Part shown: one piece after another, positions 10,175-21,710 of the stretch
How positions within the stretch are numbered: position 1 is the stretch's first letter
Layout: every line of letters begins with the position of its first letter
Origin: Anagrus nilaparvatae
Lineage: Eukaryota; Arthropoda; Insecta; Hymenoptera; Mymaridae
Assembly: GCA_022575985.1 (NCBI GenBank)
Contig: JAKSXM010000007.1
Coordinates: 55,892,501-55,956,500, forward strand
Direction: 5' to 3'
Length of the DNA stretch: 64,000 nt
Notes under the pieces: generated by a model
What the model was told of the DNA's origin: nothing
Seen by the model: the letters and a program-made list of their open reading frames with translations, nothing else
Databases searched by the model: none
Translations under genes and position numbers: made by a program

Positions 10175-11137
10175 GGTTAATTAAATAAAGCTTTTGCCTA
10201 TTAAATATTTATATTTTGAGTTATTTGTTTTTGTTAAAACAAAAATTAATTGTAAAAACGATGAAATACAATTTAAAACGATGAAACTTCTAAAAAATTA
10301 AAAACTGATGTCAGTAATTTTTCGCTTTATAATCAAAATGAGACAAAATTTTTTTTTGAATAACAGAGATAACGAGAAAACTATGGTTAAAAATATATTT
10401 TATTTTTACTGAGAAGTAAATTCGATATCAAAAGACTAACCAATTTCTGAATATATATCAAAAGAATTTAAAACAAAAAATTAATAAAATTAAACCATTT
10501 TAGCAAATATTTACGTTACATTTACTTCAAAATAAAAGTAGTTAGTACAAAATAATTTAATATCACATAAATATGAGAACAATATTAATAACTTAAATAC
10601 GTATGGTTTTTGTTATTCAACATTTAATTAAGGTAGTTCAACATGAGTTGAAAGTGATGCGCAATTCATGAATGAAAGACTTAAGGCAAGCAATTTTGTA
10701 TGAAACAGCAAATTGAGCTTGTGGTTGAAATGCGGATTTTCTGCTTGTGTAAAATCATCTATATTTAAACTTACTGAAATGTAAATGATATAGGATTTAA
10801 TTATAATTAAATCACATAGGCCATAAAACATTTAATAAGAAAAGATAAAGTACATAATTTATTTAAAAATATGAATTTTTCTTTTTTAACATGACGTTTA
10901 AATTTATTTTATTAAAATTATTCTCTCAAAACTATACTTTTTTTTTTAATTTTAATTAAATTAAAAGTTATCAATAGTTTAAAATCTGTAATATAATATC
11001 TGCTGCACTTATTAATTTACTCACCACTGCCAATCAATGCAAATTAAATAATATTTCAATTTAAAATATTTATCGTGTATGACATGGATATTAATTTTAA
11101 AACCGATAATTAATTCAAAAAAGCTTTTAAACTATAT

Positions 11138-11442
11138 ACTGAAAACAAATTTCGGTTTTGGCAGCCGAAAATATTTTTTTGTTGCTTCAAACGATTACAA
11201 ATCCCTTGAAACGTAAAATTAAAAAAATTAAAGAAAACTATTTCCACTCTTTTAAAATGCAAGCACCATGACATAGTGGGACTTTAAAAAAAATTTTTTT
11301 CAACACTTTTCTTTAGGTTTTATGTCATTTTCAATTATTTAAAATAAAGATAAAATTCTGGCCTCAAATTCTGGTAGCTGTAACCAAAAATCCAATAGCG
11401 GTAACCAGAAGTTCAGTAACGGCAACCAGATTATTTTCTCAG
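11138..11442 (+). mobile_element. MITE-like element, family copy 1
   Basis: The ends ACTGAAAACAAA and TTTTCTCAGT form short imperfect inverted repeats. Shared internal motifs (GGCAGCCG, CTTGAAACGT, TTAAAATGCAAGCACCA, then GTTTTATGT and repeated AACCAGA/AACCGGA motifs) recur in the same order at 54396-54695 and partly at 57382-57545. It is non-coding and lies within the 2.7-kb CASK intron. Confidence 0.6.
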
Positions 11443-11520
11443 TTTATATCTAAAATATTCTTATAATTATAAGAACATATTTGCTTATTATAATATTTTA
11501 TTAAATTTTAAATAACTCAC

Positions 11521-11712
11521 CATTGGTTCATCGGTATTCTTTTGAAACTGTACAAGTCTAACTCTTGTGACATTTTCCATCTCCAAATCGCCATTTTGAC
11601 CCTCAATTTCTTCAGTTCCATTAAGATATGGCATAAGAGGAGGAGGTGTAACTCTTGTTGCCTCCTCTCCGTAAACTTCCTGACCTGCGATGTCATGAGC
11701 TTGCAGTAGAGC
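11521..11712 (-). CDS. CASK: CASK exon: L27-PDZ linker and start of PDZ domain
   Basis: A 64-codon exon, phase 0 at both ends, from acceptor TTTTTTACAG to donor GTGAGT. It opens with [17 protein letters not shown], the end of the second L27 region. The proline-containing linker [12 protein letters not shown] follows at about residues 21-32, then an acidic stretch (residues 33-46). [18 protein letters not shown] (residues 47-64) is the first PDZ strand and the start of its ligand-binding loop. This order and wording are diagnostic for CASK rather than other MAGUKs. The next exon upstream should encode the EIQRIL-type end of L27; I could not find it in the window, so the upstream intron is either very long or I missed a short exon. 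Confidence 0.96.
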
Positions 11713-12670
11713 CTGTAAAAAAGGATAAAAATAACTAATTATTAAAAATTCTTAGACAAAAATTTGATTAAAATTAAAAATTTTTTTATTTTATTATATG
11801 CAAATAAACTTATTTTTTTTTATATCACTGAATAATGAAAACCTATGCTTATGAGACCAGTTCTACAAAAGTTATATTCATTTCTGATAAAAAAAAAAAC
11901 TTTTAGCCCAATATTTATGAATAAAATTAATAAAAATTTTTGCTGCTACAACGTAATTTTTTGCTAATGAATATACTTTCAAAAAACTAATTTAAAATTA
12001 ATATACGAAAATATTTAATTGAAAATTAAAAAGATTTAATAATAGTATAAAATTTAAAAGAAAAAAAAGAGCAAAGGAAAATTGAATTAAATCTCATAAA
12101 AATATAATAACGTAATTTTTTTTTTTTGTAATTAACTTTTGTACTTAAAATTAGCATTTTTATTTTAATTAATCTCTATTTTCAATTTTTATTTAATATT
12201 TAAATATTTAATAACAAATTTGTTCTGTAAATTCAATAATTTATTATATTAAAAAAATATTATAGTTTAATTAATTAATATTAAGCAAAAACTTATGTTT
12301 ATTAATTTACGTTGTATAGGTATAAAATATTATTTTAAATTCTTTGAATTATTTTAATGGATTATTAATAATAACTAAAATATTTTAATGATTTACATTT
12401 TAGGTAATCCAGATAAATGATGTTTAAAATTATAATATTCACTATTTCCTATTAATATTTAAATTTTAATTAATTAAAAATTTCATCGAATTTTGAATTA
12501 TATTCATTCATTAATAATTTATTATATTAACAATACATGGTATGTAACTATGTAATACCTAAAGAAAAATAATATATGAAACAATCCAAAGATTATTCAA
12601 GTTACTTTTTTATTTTTAAAACGAAGCGAAGGTTTATTTTCTAAAAATAATTTTAAAAATGTATATTAAC
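11713..12670. other. CASK: AT-rich DNA, presumably CASK intron
   Basis: No coding exon, structured RNA or repeat with recognisable ends was seen. Sequence is almost entirely A and T. Its position immediately upstream of a phase-0 internal CASK exon makes it intronic. Confidence 0.5.
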
Positions 12671-12895
12671 ATGTTTACAATAGGGAAGGGCATTTTGGGA
12701 ATCGCAAATTCAAGGGGGGTCAAATATGTCCAACTTAAGGGGGGGGTTGTAAAAAATTAATCGATTTAAGAAGAGGGGTCAAAAGTGACCGATTTGGGAA
12801 GGGGGTGAAATGGGACTTATAATAATTTGGAGTTAGGAACTTAAAATAATCAGAGTTTAGTGACTTAGAATTATTTCGATTTAGAATAAATTTTT
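12671..12895 (+). mobile_element. G-tract repeat family copy (relic)
   Basis: The element starts near AACATGTTTACAATAGGGA and contains several runs of 5-9 G alternating with GTCAAAT/GTCC motifs. It then has AAATGGGACTTATAATAATTT and repeated ACTTAGAATTATTTCGATTTA. The same order is seen at 36260-36601 and, inverted, at 18190-18360 and 35040-35175. It is non-coding. Confidence 0.6.
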
Positions 12896-13214
12896 TTTAG
12901 AAGGTAAACATTTAGTTTGTGTAATATTTAACGAATTAAAAATTATCAAATCGTAATGTTGCATACCATTTATTTACACTGTAAAAATATATTGCTTGAA
13001 AATTCAATTGAATAGCTTGTATATTTTTAAGCTTGTGTATTAAAACCAGTCTTTTTTTTTTTACTTGGAAATTTATGTGAAATGTCGCATCAACAATCAT
13101 AGCCTTGCGGGTCTTGTGCTCCAAATTATGCATAACAAATAGCGCATAGCCCCACAAAGCCCGATGGCAGCTTTTGGCTGTATGGATGTATAACAGAATC
13201 AACCGTTATTCACC

Positions 13215-14348
13215 CATCACAGCCTACAATGGTTTTATGACTATTTGCTATTTCGTTAAAAGGCAGTGATTGATTCAGAAGATAACCCTACTGATTTTAT
13301 AACAACTAGTTCGGGTGTTCCTCAAGAATCTGTTTTGGGACCAATTTTGTTTTTAATTTATATGGATTCAATCTTAAATTGCATAAATTATTGTTAATAT
13401 GAGCTGTTTGTTGATAATTTACAAATTTTCATTCAGTGTAAGCCTTCATCCTTTAATACTGCTATACTGCGTATGCAGAGTGATGTCAATGCTATAGTGA
13501 ACTGGACAGCAGATAATTATTTGAGACTTAATCCTAACAAGATAAAAGCCATAAAATTTGGTACGTCTATTCAATTAAATAAACTTAATGATGAAGAAAT
13601 CCCTTCTATTATTGTCTCGAATGCTACTATAGATTATTCCTCTTCAGTTCTAAATCTGGGTGTTATATTAACACCTACTCTAAATTGGTCCTTACACATA
13701 ATGAAACTGTCAAAATTAATGCATTTTGCATTGCATAGATTACGACTAAAATCCAGGCTTTTATCTTGTAGTATTCGTAAATTATTGGTAACTTCTCTAA
13801 TTACTCCCTTTTTTTATTAATTGTTGTCTAGTTTATGATGCTCTTGATGTTACTCTTATGAACAAAATTAAAAGGATATTAAACTTAGCAATACGGTTTA
13901 TTTTTGGACTGGGAAGATATGAGCGTGTGTCAATAATAAGTGTCAATAATATCTCAATAACTTCGTTAAGGAATGAATGGAATTGGTTAACTGCTAGTAC
14001 ACGTAGAAAATACTTTAAATTAGTACTTGTAAATAGTTTGATATCCTCTCAAAGACCTCTATATCTCTCATCACAATTCAAAGTTCCTGATGGCACAATT
14101 AGGCGTTCACAACGCAATTTGCCTGATACTTCTTTGTCCGAATTCCTACCACTTACTTTTTCCCTGCCAAGTTCATATCTAACAGATTTTTATAAAAACT
14201 CATTCTTTATAACAGCCATTACCGAATGTAATAATTTGCCTTTTACTCTGAATGCTTATACATGCTTAGAAATCATTAAAACCCATTTAATGAAATATCT
14301 CTTGTATATACAAAAAACCCCAATATCTGTCCTATATATCGGTCTTTA
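13215..14348 (+). pseudogene. Decayed LINE reverse transcriptase (jockey-like)
   Basis: A plus-strand relic of a non-LTR retrotransposon ORF2. In order: HHSLQWFYDYL; the conserved SSGVPQ..VLGPILFLIY block (about 13311-13367); LFVDNLQIFI at the catalytic site; and a C-terminal region LNPNKIKAIKFG, LNLGVILTPTLNWSLHI, then RFIFGLGRYERVSI. In-frame stops occur at 13257-13259 and 13395-13397, and a frameshift near 13805-13820 moves the reading to another frame until TAG at 14347-14349. The catalytic F/Y-A-D-D motif reads FVDN here, so an essential aspartate is lost. It is a 5'-truncated dead copy. The minus-strand open frame at 12936-13202 is not protein-like. Confidence 0.88.
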
Positions 14349-14349
14349 G

Positions 14350-14500
14350 CCAACAAATTTTAGGGTGAGATTTTCATCGCAAAGTTGGCCTATATTAAGA
14401 AATACCTCGGTATAACAGGAATATTAATCTTTGGTCTCGCCTCGTTTATACAAGAACTAGGCTGCCTCTATACCTTGGCGAAGGTCTATATATTTTTAAA
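14350..14500 (+). repeat. Probable 3' tail of the LINE relic
   Basis: Slightly GC-richer non-coding sequence immediately follows the LINE reading frame and ends near CTTGGCGAAGGTC, before AT-rich DNA resumes. It is assigned by position only. Confidence 0.35.
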
Positions 14501-17500
14501 TTTTTAGGTAAATTAAGACTAAAAAAAAATTACTTTTAAAAATAACTTTTTTAATAGCTGAATAAGATGCTGACGGAATGCTTGCTTAAATAAAATTTCA
14601 CAATGGTTCTATCAAGCAAAAGTAAAGAATTTATTTAAAGTTTTGATTATCATTCAAATATACTAAGATCTATGCATACAATATTTTTTATAAAATTAAA
14701 GAAGCTTGAGCAAATAAAATATAATATTTTATAAAAGTTATTTTAAATATAAAATTTTTCTTCGATATAAATCAGTAGTATAAGTCAACAGTAGTATAAG
14801 TCTACGTGTGAGAAGATAATTTTAGATTTTTTGAAATCATACATTAAAATGAGTAAGATAACATGGTTATCATTAAAAAATTATTCTGTTCAAACCCGTT
14901 GTAAATTTTTTAAGTTGTTCAAATTAGATAAAATACGTGAAATTAAAATTCGTTAAAGGATAATGACTAGTAGCCGTTATGAAGGGGTAGAGCGAATAAA
15001 GTTATCATAAAAATTGAAAAAATCCAAGACCTAAGCCTTGATAGACATGATGAAGGTAAAACGGCCGTAATTCTTATATTACGAACTTGCAGAGTTCATA
15101 ATACAGTCGTTTCATACAGCTACCTTACAGTTTTTTATACGCACGCATACATACTTTAGGCCAATAATTACTTTTTGTTTGGTACTGAGCGCAATTTTCC
15201 GTATTGCCCAGGAAAAATTTTAAATATGTAAACTCTTTTTGTATTTAATGCGGAAAACAAACGCAATAGATGAACCGAATTCCTGAATTTTAATATATCA
15301 ACGTAAAACAAACGTAATTAAAGGGTATTTTACATTTTGGGCTCCGTAGACAACGGTTAAAATATTTACCAGGAGTTGTTAACTGCGCATGTTCAGAAGC
15401 AAAAATGTATTTGCAAACATGAATTTAAAATTATTAGTCGATAAAAAAAATTATGATGTCATTAATCAGTCAAATTATGCTTTCTGGGGCATTCTTTTTT
15501 TACTCCCGAAAAGTGTATTCCACCCACTAGGAAGAAAAAATATTATTGATGTTGAAGAGTAAGGAAGGTATATTTTTTGAAATACGGTGAAATTTAATAA
15601 TACGAAATTAATAAATAATACAAAAATTTCAAAATATCTACATTAGGACTAATCATTATTTATAATGACTTACTAGTTTAACAATTATGCCGTACAGAAA
15701 TTACAAGAAATGAAAATTAGTAAATTATAAAATTATATAATTTTAGGAATATGTTTAAAATAAAAGTTTTAATAATTTTGTACTTATACACATGTAAAAT
15801 CGTCAGTTTTAAAACTTTACTCAAAATTTAATCTTTTAAATGATTTATTAAATATAAAATTTATCTATTCAAATGATAATATTTTTTTAATGACATAAAT
15901 GTTAATTAAATTTTAATTATAAAAAAGACGAAAAATCTTTAGTAGTAATGAAAAATTATTAATAAAAAATTAAAATGACCATGACCTTTAATTATATTTA
16001 AAAAATTATAATTATATTATGCATATATTAATTTACAAGTATTATTAATAATATAGCAGTGGCAATTTCTACTGAATCTGATTATAGACCAAAGTTGAAT
16101 TTAGAGAATCTATATGTGCAAACTCTGCGGTTTTGATGCTACTCGAAATTTATGCAAGCATTAACTGTATGTATAGAATTCTCACTTTTATGAGTACTCA
16201 AGTATCATATTAACTTAAAAAAAAATCGAAGGTAATTTGCTTTTATAAAAAAAATGAAATTTAGAATCAGTGGCGTATGTATATTTGTATGTTTGGTACT
16301 TAATTATAATTTTTTAGAATCATGATCATGTGATGTTTTTTAAGTTATATTATTAAGTTGAATTTTTTTTCTGGTTTTTTAGGGTTCAGAGATTTACAAA
16401 ATAATTAAATATGTTTTATTTTTTGGATAACCAAAATTTTTTCTTCTAATTTTAGTTTATAATTCACTCAAAAATTGTACCAATATTAGAAAGGAATGTT
16501 TGGCCTATTATGACAGTATAATACTATTTCAAAGTAAGTATTTTTTACAGAAAATTATATTTTCTCTAAAACTATAATTAAATCTGTTAATTTATTATGT
16601 TAAGCGTTTTTTATTTTGTAAAGCTGGTACAAAACGTTTTATTTTTAAAAAAAATTCATATTTTTAATTTAATAAAACTTTAAGATGTAAAAATGTTTTT
16701 TATAAATTATTTTACCTTTTTATTTTTTTTTAACCCTCCAGGGTGTTCCAAAAAGAAAAAACAAAAAAAACCATAATAATAATATTACTAAAAATGAAAG
16801 GAGAACTCGGTTCAATCCTTTTGAAAAGCTCTTTTTTTTTTATTAGATAAATTTATAAAAGAGAAACAATAGGTTAATGCACAGAAAAAAAAAACAAGAA
16901 AAAAATTTTTGTCATAACAAAACTATTTTTTTTAAAATATAAAAGAAAAACACATGTCTAAAAAAAAAGATAAAATAAATGCTTTTAGTAATTTTATTGT
17001 TTTTTGTACTTACATAAAAAATCATTATTGTCTTTTGTATTTTTAAATAATTAATTTTAATGTTTATTGTATTAAAAAAGAAATAATTGCACATAAAAAC
17101 AGTTTTTTAACTACTAATATAAAAATTTATTAAATGTATAAACATATTGAAGTGCACGTGGAGAGAGTTTGTTGAAGACTGAGTGAAGTGTAGAATAGAG
17201 AGTAAAGCTTTTCAGTCTCATCATATTATAATACAGTGTACTGCTATATATCATATCATATATTTCCCTTTCTTGACAATTCAATAATAATAATAATAAT
17301 AATAAATGTATTCATAATAGTGTTTGTCATAGTTTTAACTTTAAATAAAAGTATATTTCAATTGAAATCATATGAATGTTAAAAACACATTTTACGTTCA
17401 TTTACTTCTTAGGAAAATTCAAGTAGTATAGAAAATACGTGCATAAGTATTTTTTTTTTGAATTGTTGTTGTTATTATTAGAGCTATAAAAAAAAAGTAT

Positions 17501-17950
17501 CTCGTTAAATAATTTTTTTTTTAGTTTTCATTGTACTTTTATATTAATAATCTTAATGTAATGCTATTAGGAGCATAAATATCATGATTAAGTTTTATAA
17601 AATTTCATGTTTGTAGTGGAAAAAAAGCTTGTGTATATTAGTTGATCCAGATTATTTTATTACAGAAATATTATTTTCTTATTTTTTTTTTATAGTTCAT
17701 AACTTTGAAGCTTCGATATCAGAATTTTTTTTATAAATTTAGCCCTGAAATTTTTAGTATTCAGTTAATAAATGTTTGGCTAGAAAAAAATTTTTGGTAA
17801 CTGCTTAAATGCTTCTATGAATTTTCAGAAAATTTTATCTTAATTTTGTGAGCTAATACAAAAATATCAAAATATGAAAAAGCAATTATTACATAACGAA
17901 AAAACAAGTTCTATGATTTTACTAGACGGATATGACCAGAAAATACTGAC
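14501..17950. other. AT-rich non-coding DNA
   Basis: No gene is recognised. Two somewhat GC-richer patches (about 14990-15330, and 17930 onward) show no reading frame or inverted ends that I can support. An (AAT)n microsatellite lies at 17283-17306. The small minus-strand open frame at 16912-17094 is low-complexity Lys/Asn/Ile/Phe noise. Confidence 0.4.
17283..17306. repeat. (AAT)n microsatellite
   Basis: About eight uninterrupted trinucleotide units. Confidence 0.95.
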
Positions 17951-17955
17951 ATAGC

Positions 17956-18218
17956 GTAGGCGTATTCGTAGAGGAATTAAAAATTTTTTAAAATCACAAT
18001 AGAACTACCAAAGACCTCTTAAAGTACCCTAGAAGCGTCGGTATCAATCACTTAAAAAACAAAAAGTTTAAAACAGTTACTATTTTGTAACTATTAAATA
18101 AACAGTATTCTAGGATAATGATTGGCATTCATAAAAAATTAAAGCTCCAATTAACCAATAAGAGGTGTAAATAGAGTTCTCGGCCAATCAGGGAGCGTAT
18201 ATTTTTCGATACGCCTAC
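17956..18218. mobile_element. Possible short element with 12-bp inverted ends
   Basis: GTAGGCGTATTCG at 17956-17968 and CGATACGCCTAC at 18207-18218 are inverted copies with one base difference. They enclose a non-coding stretch. No target duplication was identified, so this is weak. Confidence 0.3.
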
Positions 18219-18224
18219 TATACT

Positions 18225-18360
18225 ATACTAAACTTTGGTCACTAAATTCAAATTATTCTAAGTCCCCAAACCCGGATTATTCTAACTCCATTTGACCCCC
18301 CTCCCCAAAATGACATGCTTGAAGAACCCACCCTACTGCCTATAAATATGTTCCATATGT
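18225..18360 (-). mobile_element. G-tract repeat family copy (inverted relic)
   Basis: Read on the minus strand it shows ATGGAACATATTTATAGGCA, G-rich runs, GGGGGGTCAAATGGAGTTAG, then ACTTAGAATAATTTGAATTT, the same order as the family copy at 36260-36601. It is non-coding. Confidence 0.6.
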
Positions 18361-20173
18361 TTTAAAAAAATTTCATTATCTTAACAAAATTAAACTATAT
18401 GTATAAGAACACACATTTGTTTTTACGCGTGTGTGTAAACTTAAAAACATACGAATACATGTATTTTATATCTGTATAAAATACATAAAAAGAACAACAA
18501 AATACAATAGCATTATTATAGTAATCTTTATTACTACTGTTATTACGAAACATTTTTTATTAATAATATATAATTCTTATCATTCAATCATAAAAAATAA
18601 AAATTATCATATTATTATCATAGAAATAATTATTAATTATAGTTATTAATTTACATGTGAATATAAAAAACAATAGTATTTTGAAAAATTTCAAATTTCT
18701 CATTATTTTATTAAGAAAAGTGTCTGAATTAGAATAATTGGTGAAAATTGTGGCTAGAATTTAAAAAAATTCACACTAGGTATCACAGAGCACTAGAACT
18801 AATTTATATGTTAGCATCATAACTTCCGCGCCCTTGATACTTAATTAAAAAACATTAAAAATTTTAATATTTCTTTCAAAAATTGATGATTCACTTTATT
18901 CCTCTATAAAAAAACTACTTACTGCAAGCGGAAAAATTTTTCATCATACTTTAAAAGCTTATATTTCTTTAAAATAGTTATTATTAGCTCTACTTAGCAC
19001 TTTAATAGTGCTTAATTTATAAGATATTAAAAACTTACTAATATATAAATGATTAATCTATTTTTTCTAGTTTTAAATATAAATAAATATATAAGAGATT
19101 CCACCCTAACTATTTTTTTGAAATCGAAACTAAAAATGAGTACTGTTAATCAATTTTAGCTTCCTAGATCAAGTCCTTGGTTATTGGCAGCCATTTTTCT
19201 GTTTTTGGCCTTTGTTAGGAAATTGACTCAAATTAGGGCTATCTCATAAAAAAATAATGAAAAAATAATAGATAAAAAAACTTGTGAAAATAGCAGCAAT
19301 TTTAAGAAATTGTCCAAAATTAAAATTTTATGGGTCTTAAGAAATAATATGGTTGTAAGCAGTCAATAATATTTTAAAAGCAATTTATTTATAAGCTATG
19401 CATTTTTTTTACGTTAAAGAGCTTTTAAAACTAACAGGTACAGTTAAGTATATGACTTCAGGTACAAGCCAGTTACAAAGGTATAATTTCTTATTTTTAA
19501 GGTGTCTAAGTTAGGTAAATAAATCTCTTGATCAATCAAGAATCTTTAGGTATAGTATAGGAAGGCTGCTTTAGGTTAAAGCACTTAAGAGTAGTCAGGT
19601 TTTATTAAAATTAGGTACTTCAATAAGTTTTTTAATAAATATATGGCAGATTTAATCAACGCTTCCTCTACCTAGCAAAATATTTAGCGTACTAGACACA
19701 ATTTTCTCGCGAAATGTTCAGCGCAAAATCAGCTTTTTCAAATGGCCCAATTATTCGGTACAATCATAAAATAGCAATTTTTCCGGAATTCAACTTCCTA
19801 AAATGCGAAGTTCTATTTGCTCAGAATATCATATACGATTATATTGATTAAATTTTTTCCAATAGAGTTATTAATAAATTAAATTCTGGAAGTTAAACAT
19901 AATATACAATGTTATGATGCTTATTTGTTTAACTACAATAAAATTTCTGTATTGAAGGATTCATAGATCCAGTTGTTATGCTATCCTTTTGTTAGAATAG
20001 TATTGAAGTAAATTATTTACACATATATCATATAAAACGAAAGACAAATGTTGGCGTAAACAATTAAAGAGAACGTAAACAGACTTACAATCTTCTTACA
20101 AGTGCAATTAATTATTGAAGTTTAGTCTATGAACGAACTGAGTTTATAATATAATAAAACAGTAATTGAATAA
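18361..20173. other. AT-rich non-coding DNA
   Basis: No supported gene. Frequent short T- and A-tracts. The 72-codon plus-strand open frame at 18431-18649 is almost pure Ile/Tyr/Asn/Lys and is rejected as a gene. The GCAAGCGG motif at about 18918 is shared with 4478-4530. Confidence 0.4.
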
Positions 20174-20175
20174 TA

Positions 20176-20495
20176 GTCCTGTCGCCAGCAATGCTATTTA
20201 ATGCCATAAAATGCCATAAAAATTCCATTGAAAAAAATGGGTGGCATTTATGTTTTTTGACCCACTAAACACGAATCCGGGGTCCATTTTGCGAAATTCG
20301 TGGTCAATTTTTTTTATTAACAAATTATTGGCCAATTTTGCAATAATTTGTTAATAAAAAAAATTGACCACGAATTTCGCAAAATGGACCCCGGATTCGT
20401 GTTTAGCGGGTCAAAAAACATAAATGCCACCCATTTTTTTCAATGGAATTTTTATGGCATTTTATGGCATTAAATAGCATTGCTGGCGACAGGAC
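20176..20495. mobile_element. 320-bp palindromic TA-flanked MITE
   Basis: Nearly the whole element is one inverted repeat about a centre near 20335. The ends are GTCCTGTCGCCAGCAATGC and its reverse complement. TA flanks both sides (20174-20175 and 20496-20497), as expected for Tc1/mariner-type mobilisation. It is non-coding. The arms are nearly identical, differing at only about one position that I can see (CCCACTAAAC versus its mirror with GCGGGT). A degraded half-copy sits at 24961-25036. Confidence 0.9.
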
Positions 20496-20764
20496 TATAA
20501 ATACTTAATTAACAAAATAAAATAAGTAGTTTAATAATATATTTCGAAAAATTTAAAGATAAGTAGTTTATGTAATGACGATGCAGATAGTTAAAGAAAG
20601 CTATAGCAACACCCATCAGATATTTCAAAATTTTTTTGTTTGTGCATTAATGAATTTGAACCAAATGGTTTAAGATTTTGGAAAATTTATTTTTTATTAA
20701 TAAACTAAATGTCCATTCAGAAAAAAAAGTGACTACGGCATAAAGGTTCAGGCCTAAATTTTAT

Positions 20765-20850
20765 ACAGGGAAGGGACTTAGAATATTTGGGCATTAGGGA
20801 CTTACAATTATATATTACATGTTATGTTTATTTAAACATGTTCCATGCAC
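20765..20850 (+). mobile_element. G-tract repeat family copy (short relic)
   Basis: It contains CAGGGAAGGGACTTAGAATA followed by a second ACTTACAATTA motif and ends with AAACATGTTCCATGCA, the same 3' end as the copy at 36260-36601. The central G-rich minisatellite is missing. Confidence 0.5.
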
Positions 20851-20875
20851 ATATTTGTGTAAAATAGAAGTTTTT

Positions 20876-20894
20876 GGTTCCTCAATGAGGAACC
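20876..20894. repeat. Perfect 9-bp-arm hairpin
   Basis: GGTTCCTCA and TGAGGAACC are separated by one A. It lies just upstream of the TG microsatellite and the degenerate repeat block, and may be the end of that repeat unit. Confidence 0.6.
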
Positions 20895-20990
20895 ATTGTG
20901 ATAGGTCAAATTTCGATTTTTGATTTTTTGGCATATAAGCACGTTTTGAGACCCCAGGAAGCTAACAAACCGGTTTTTAAAAAAATTCTA

Positions 20991-21028
20991 TGTGTGTGTG
21001 TGTGTGTGTGTATGTGTGTATGTATGTA
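20991..21028. repeat. (TG)n microsatellite
   Basis: Uninterrupted TG units followed by TATG variants. It marks the left edge of a degenerate tandem repeat block. Confidence 0.95.
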
Positions 21029-21710
21029 ATCGGTGATATTTCACAAACATTATGGAGTTAAGACCTAATTTTTTTTTCAACAATTTTTACATCAAAAAGC
21101 TTTTCATCAAAAGGATCTGATACCAAATTTTTTCAAAAATTTTTTCCCAAATTTAAAAAAACAAAAAAATAAAAAAAATACAATATTTTTTTTTTGTTGT
21201 AATACCTCATTTAATTCCATGAAAGTACTAATATCTGAAAATATTGTTACCGGTGATATTTCACTAGTATTATCGAATTAAGACCTAATTTTTTTTCCCA
21301 AAAATATTTTTATCAAAAAATCTCAAACTACTTTTTTTTTTTTTATTTGGACGTAATACCTCATTTATTTCCATAAAAGTACTTATATTTGAAAGTATGA
21401 TTTTTACTCGACATTTCAAATCTGATAATTAATTTTCTTTTAATTTTTTTTCCAAAATTTTCGTCACAGAAAATACAAAAAAACACCAATTTTTTTTTTA
21501 TTTTCGGACCTAGTACCTAATTTATTTCTATGAGAGTACTAGTTTTAGAAAGTTCGTTTATAGTCATTTATTGGATCTGATACCGAATTTTTTCAAAAAT
21601 TTTTTCTCAAAATTAAAAAAACAAAAAAATTAAAAAACCTGCAATATTTTTTTTTTTTTTTTTTTAGTATAATACCTCATTTAATTCCATGAAAGTGCCA
21701 GCTAGTTGGC
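21029..21710 (+). repeat. Degenerate tandem repeat block
   Basis: The motif TACCTCATTTAATTCCATGA and variants recur at about 21203, 21355, 21515 and 21673, spaced about 150-160 bp. GGTGATATTTCAC recurs at about 21032 and 21250, and GGATCTGATACCRAATTT at about 21113 and 21573. Units are separated by long A and T tracts. It is non-coding and looks like a diverged satellite or the internal array of a larger element. Confidence 0.7.

Larger units (their letters stand above)
8841..11520 (-). other. CASK: CASK intron carrying an LTR-like island and a MITE
   Basis: A 2.7-kb intron separates the two exons that together form the PDZ carboxylate-binding loop. It has donor ATG/GTGAGT at 11521/11520 and its acceptor at 8841-8843. 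It contains a GC-rich LTR-like block (9234-10174) and a short dispersed element (11138-11442). The remainder is AT-rich without further recognised features. Confidence 0.9.

Noticed and set aside
12936..13202. 88-codon minus-strand open frame next to the LINE relic
   Set aside because: It lies antisense and upstream of LINE sequence and does not resemble any protein.
16816..16831. Motif TCCTTTTGAAAAGCTC shared with 48736-48751
   Set aside because: Too short, and flanking sequences do not align convincingly. Could be chance or a tiny repeat remnant.
18431..18649. 72-codon plus-strand open frame
   Set aside because: The product is almost entirely Ile, Tyr, Asn, Lys and His, as expected from translating AT-rich DNA. 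It has no domain, homology or splice context.
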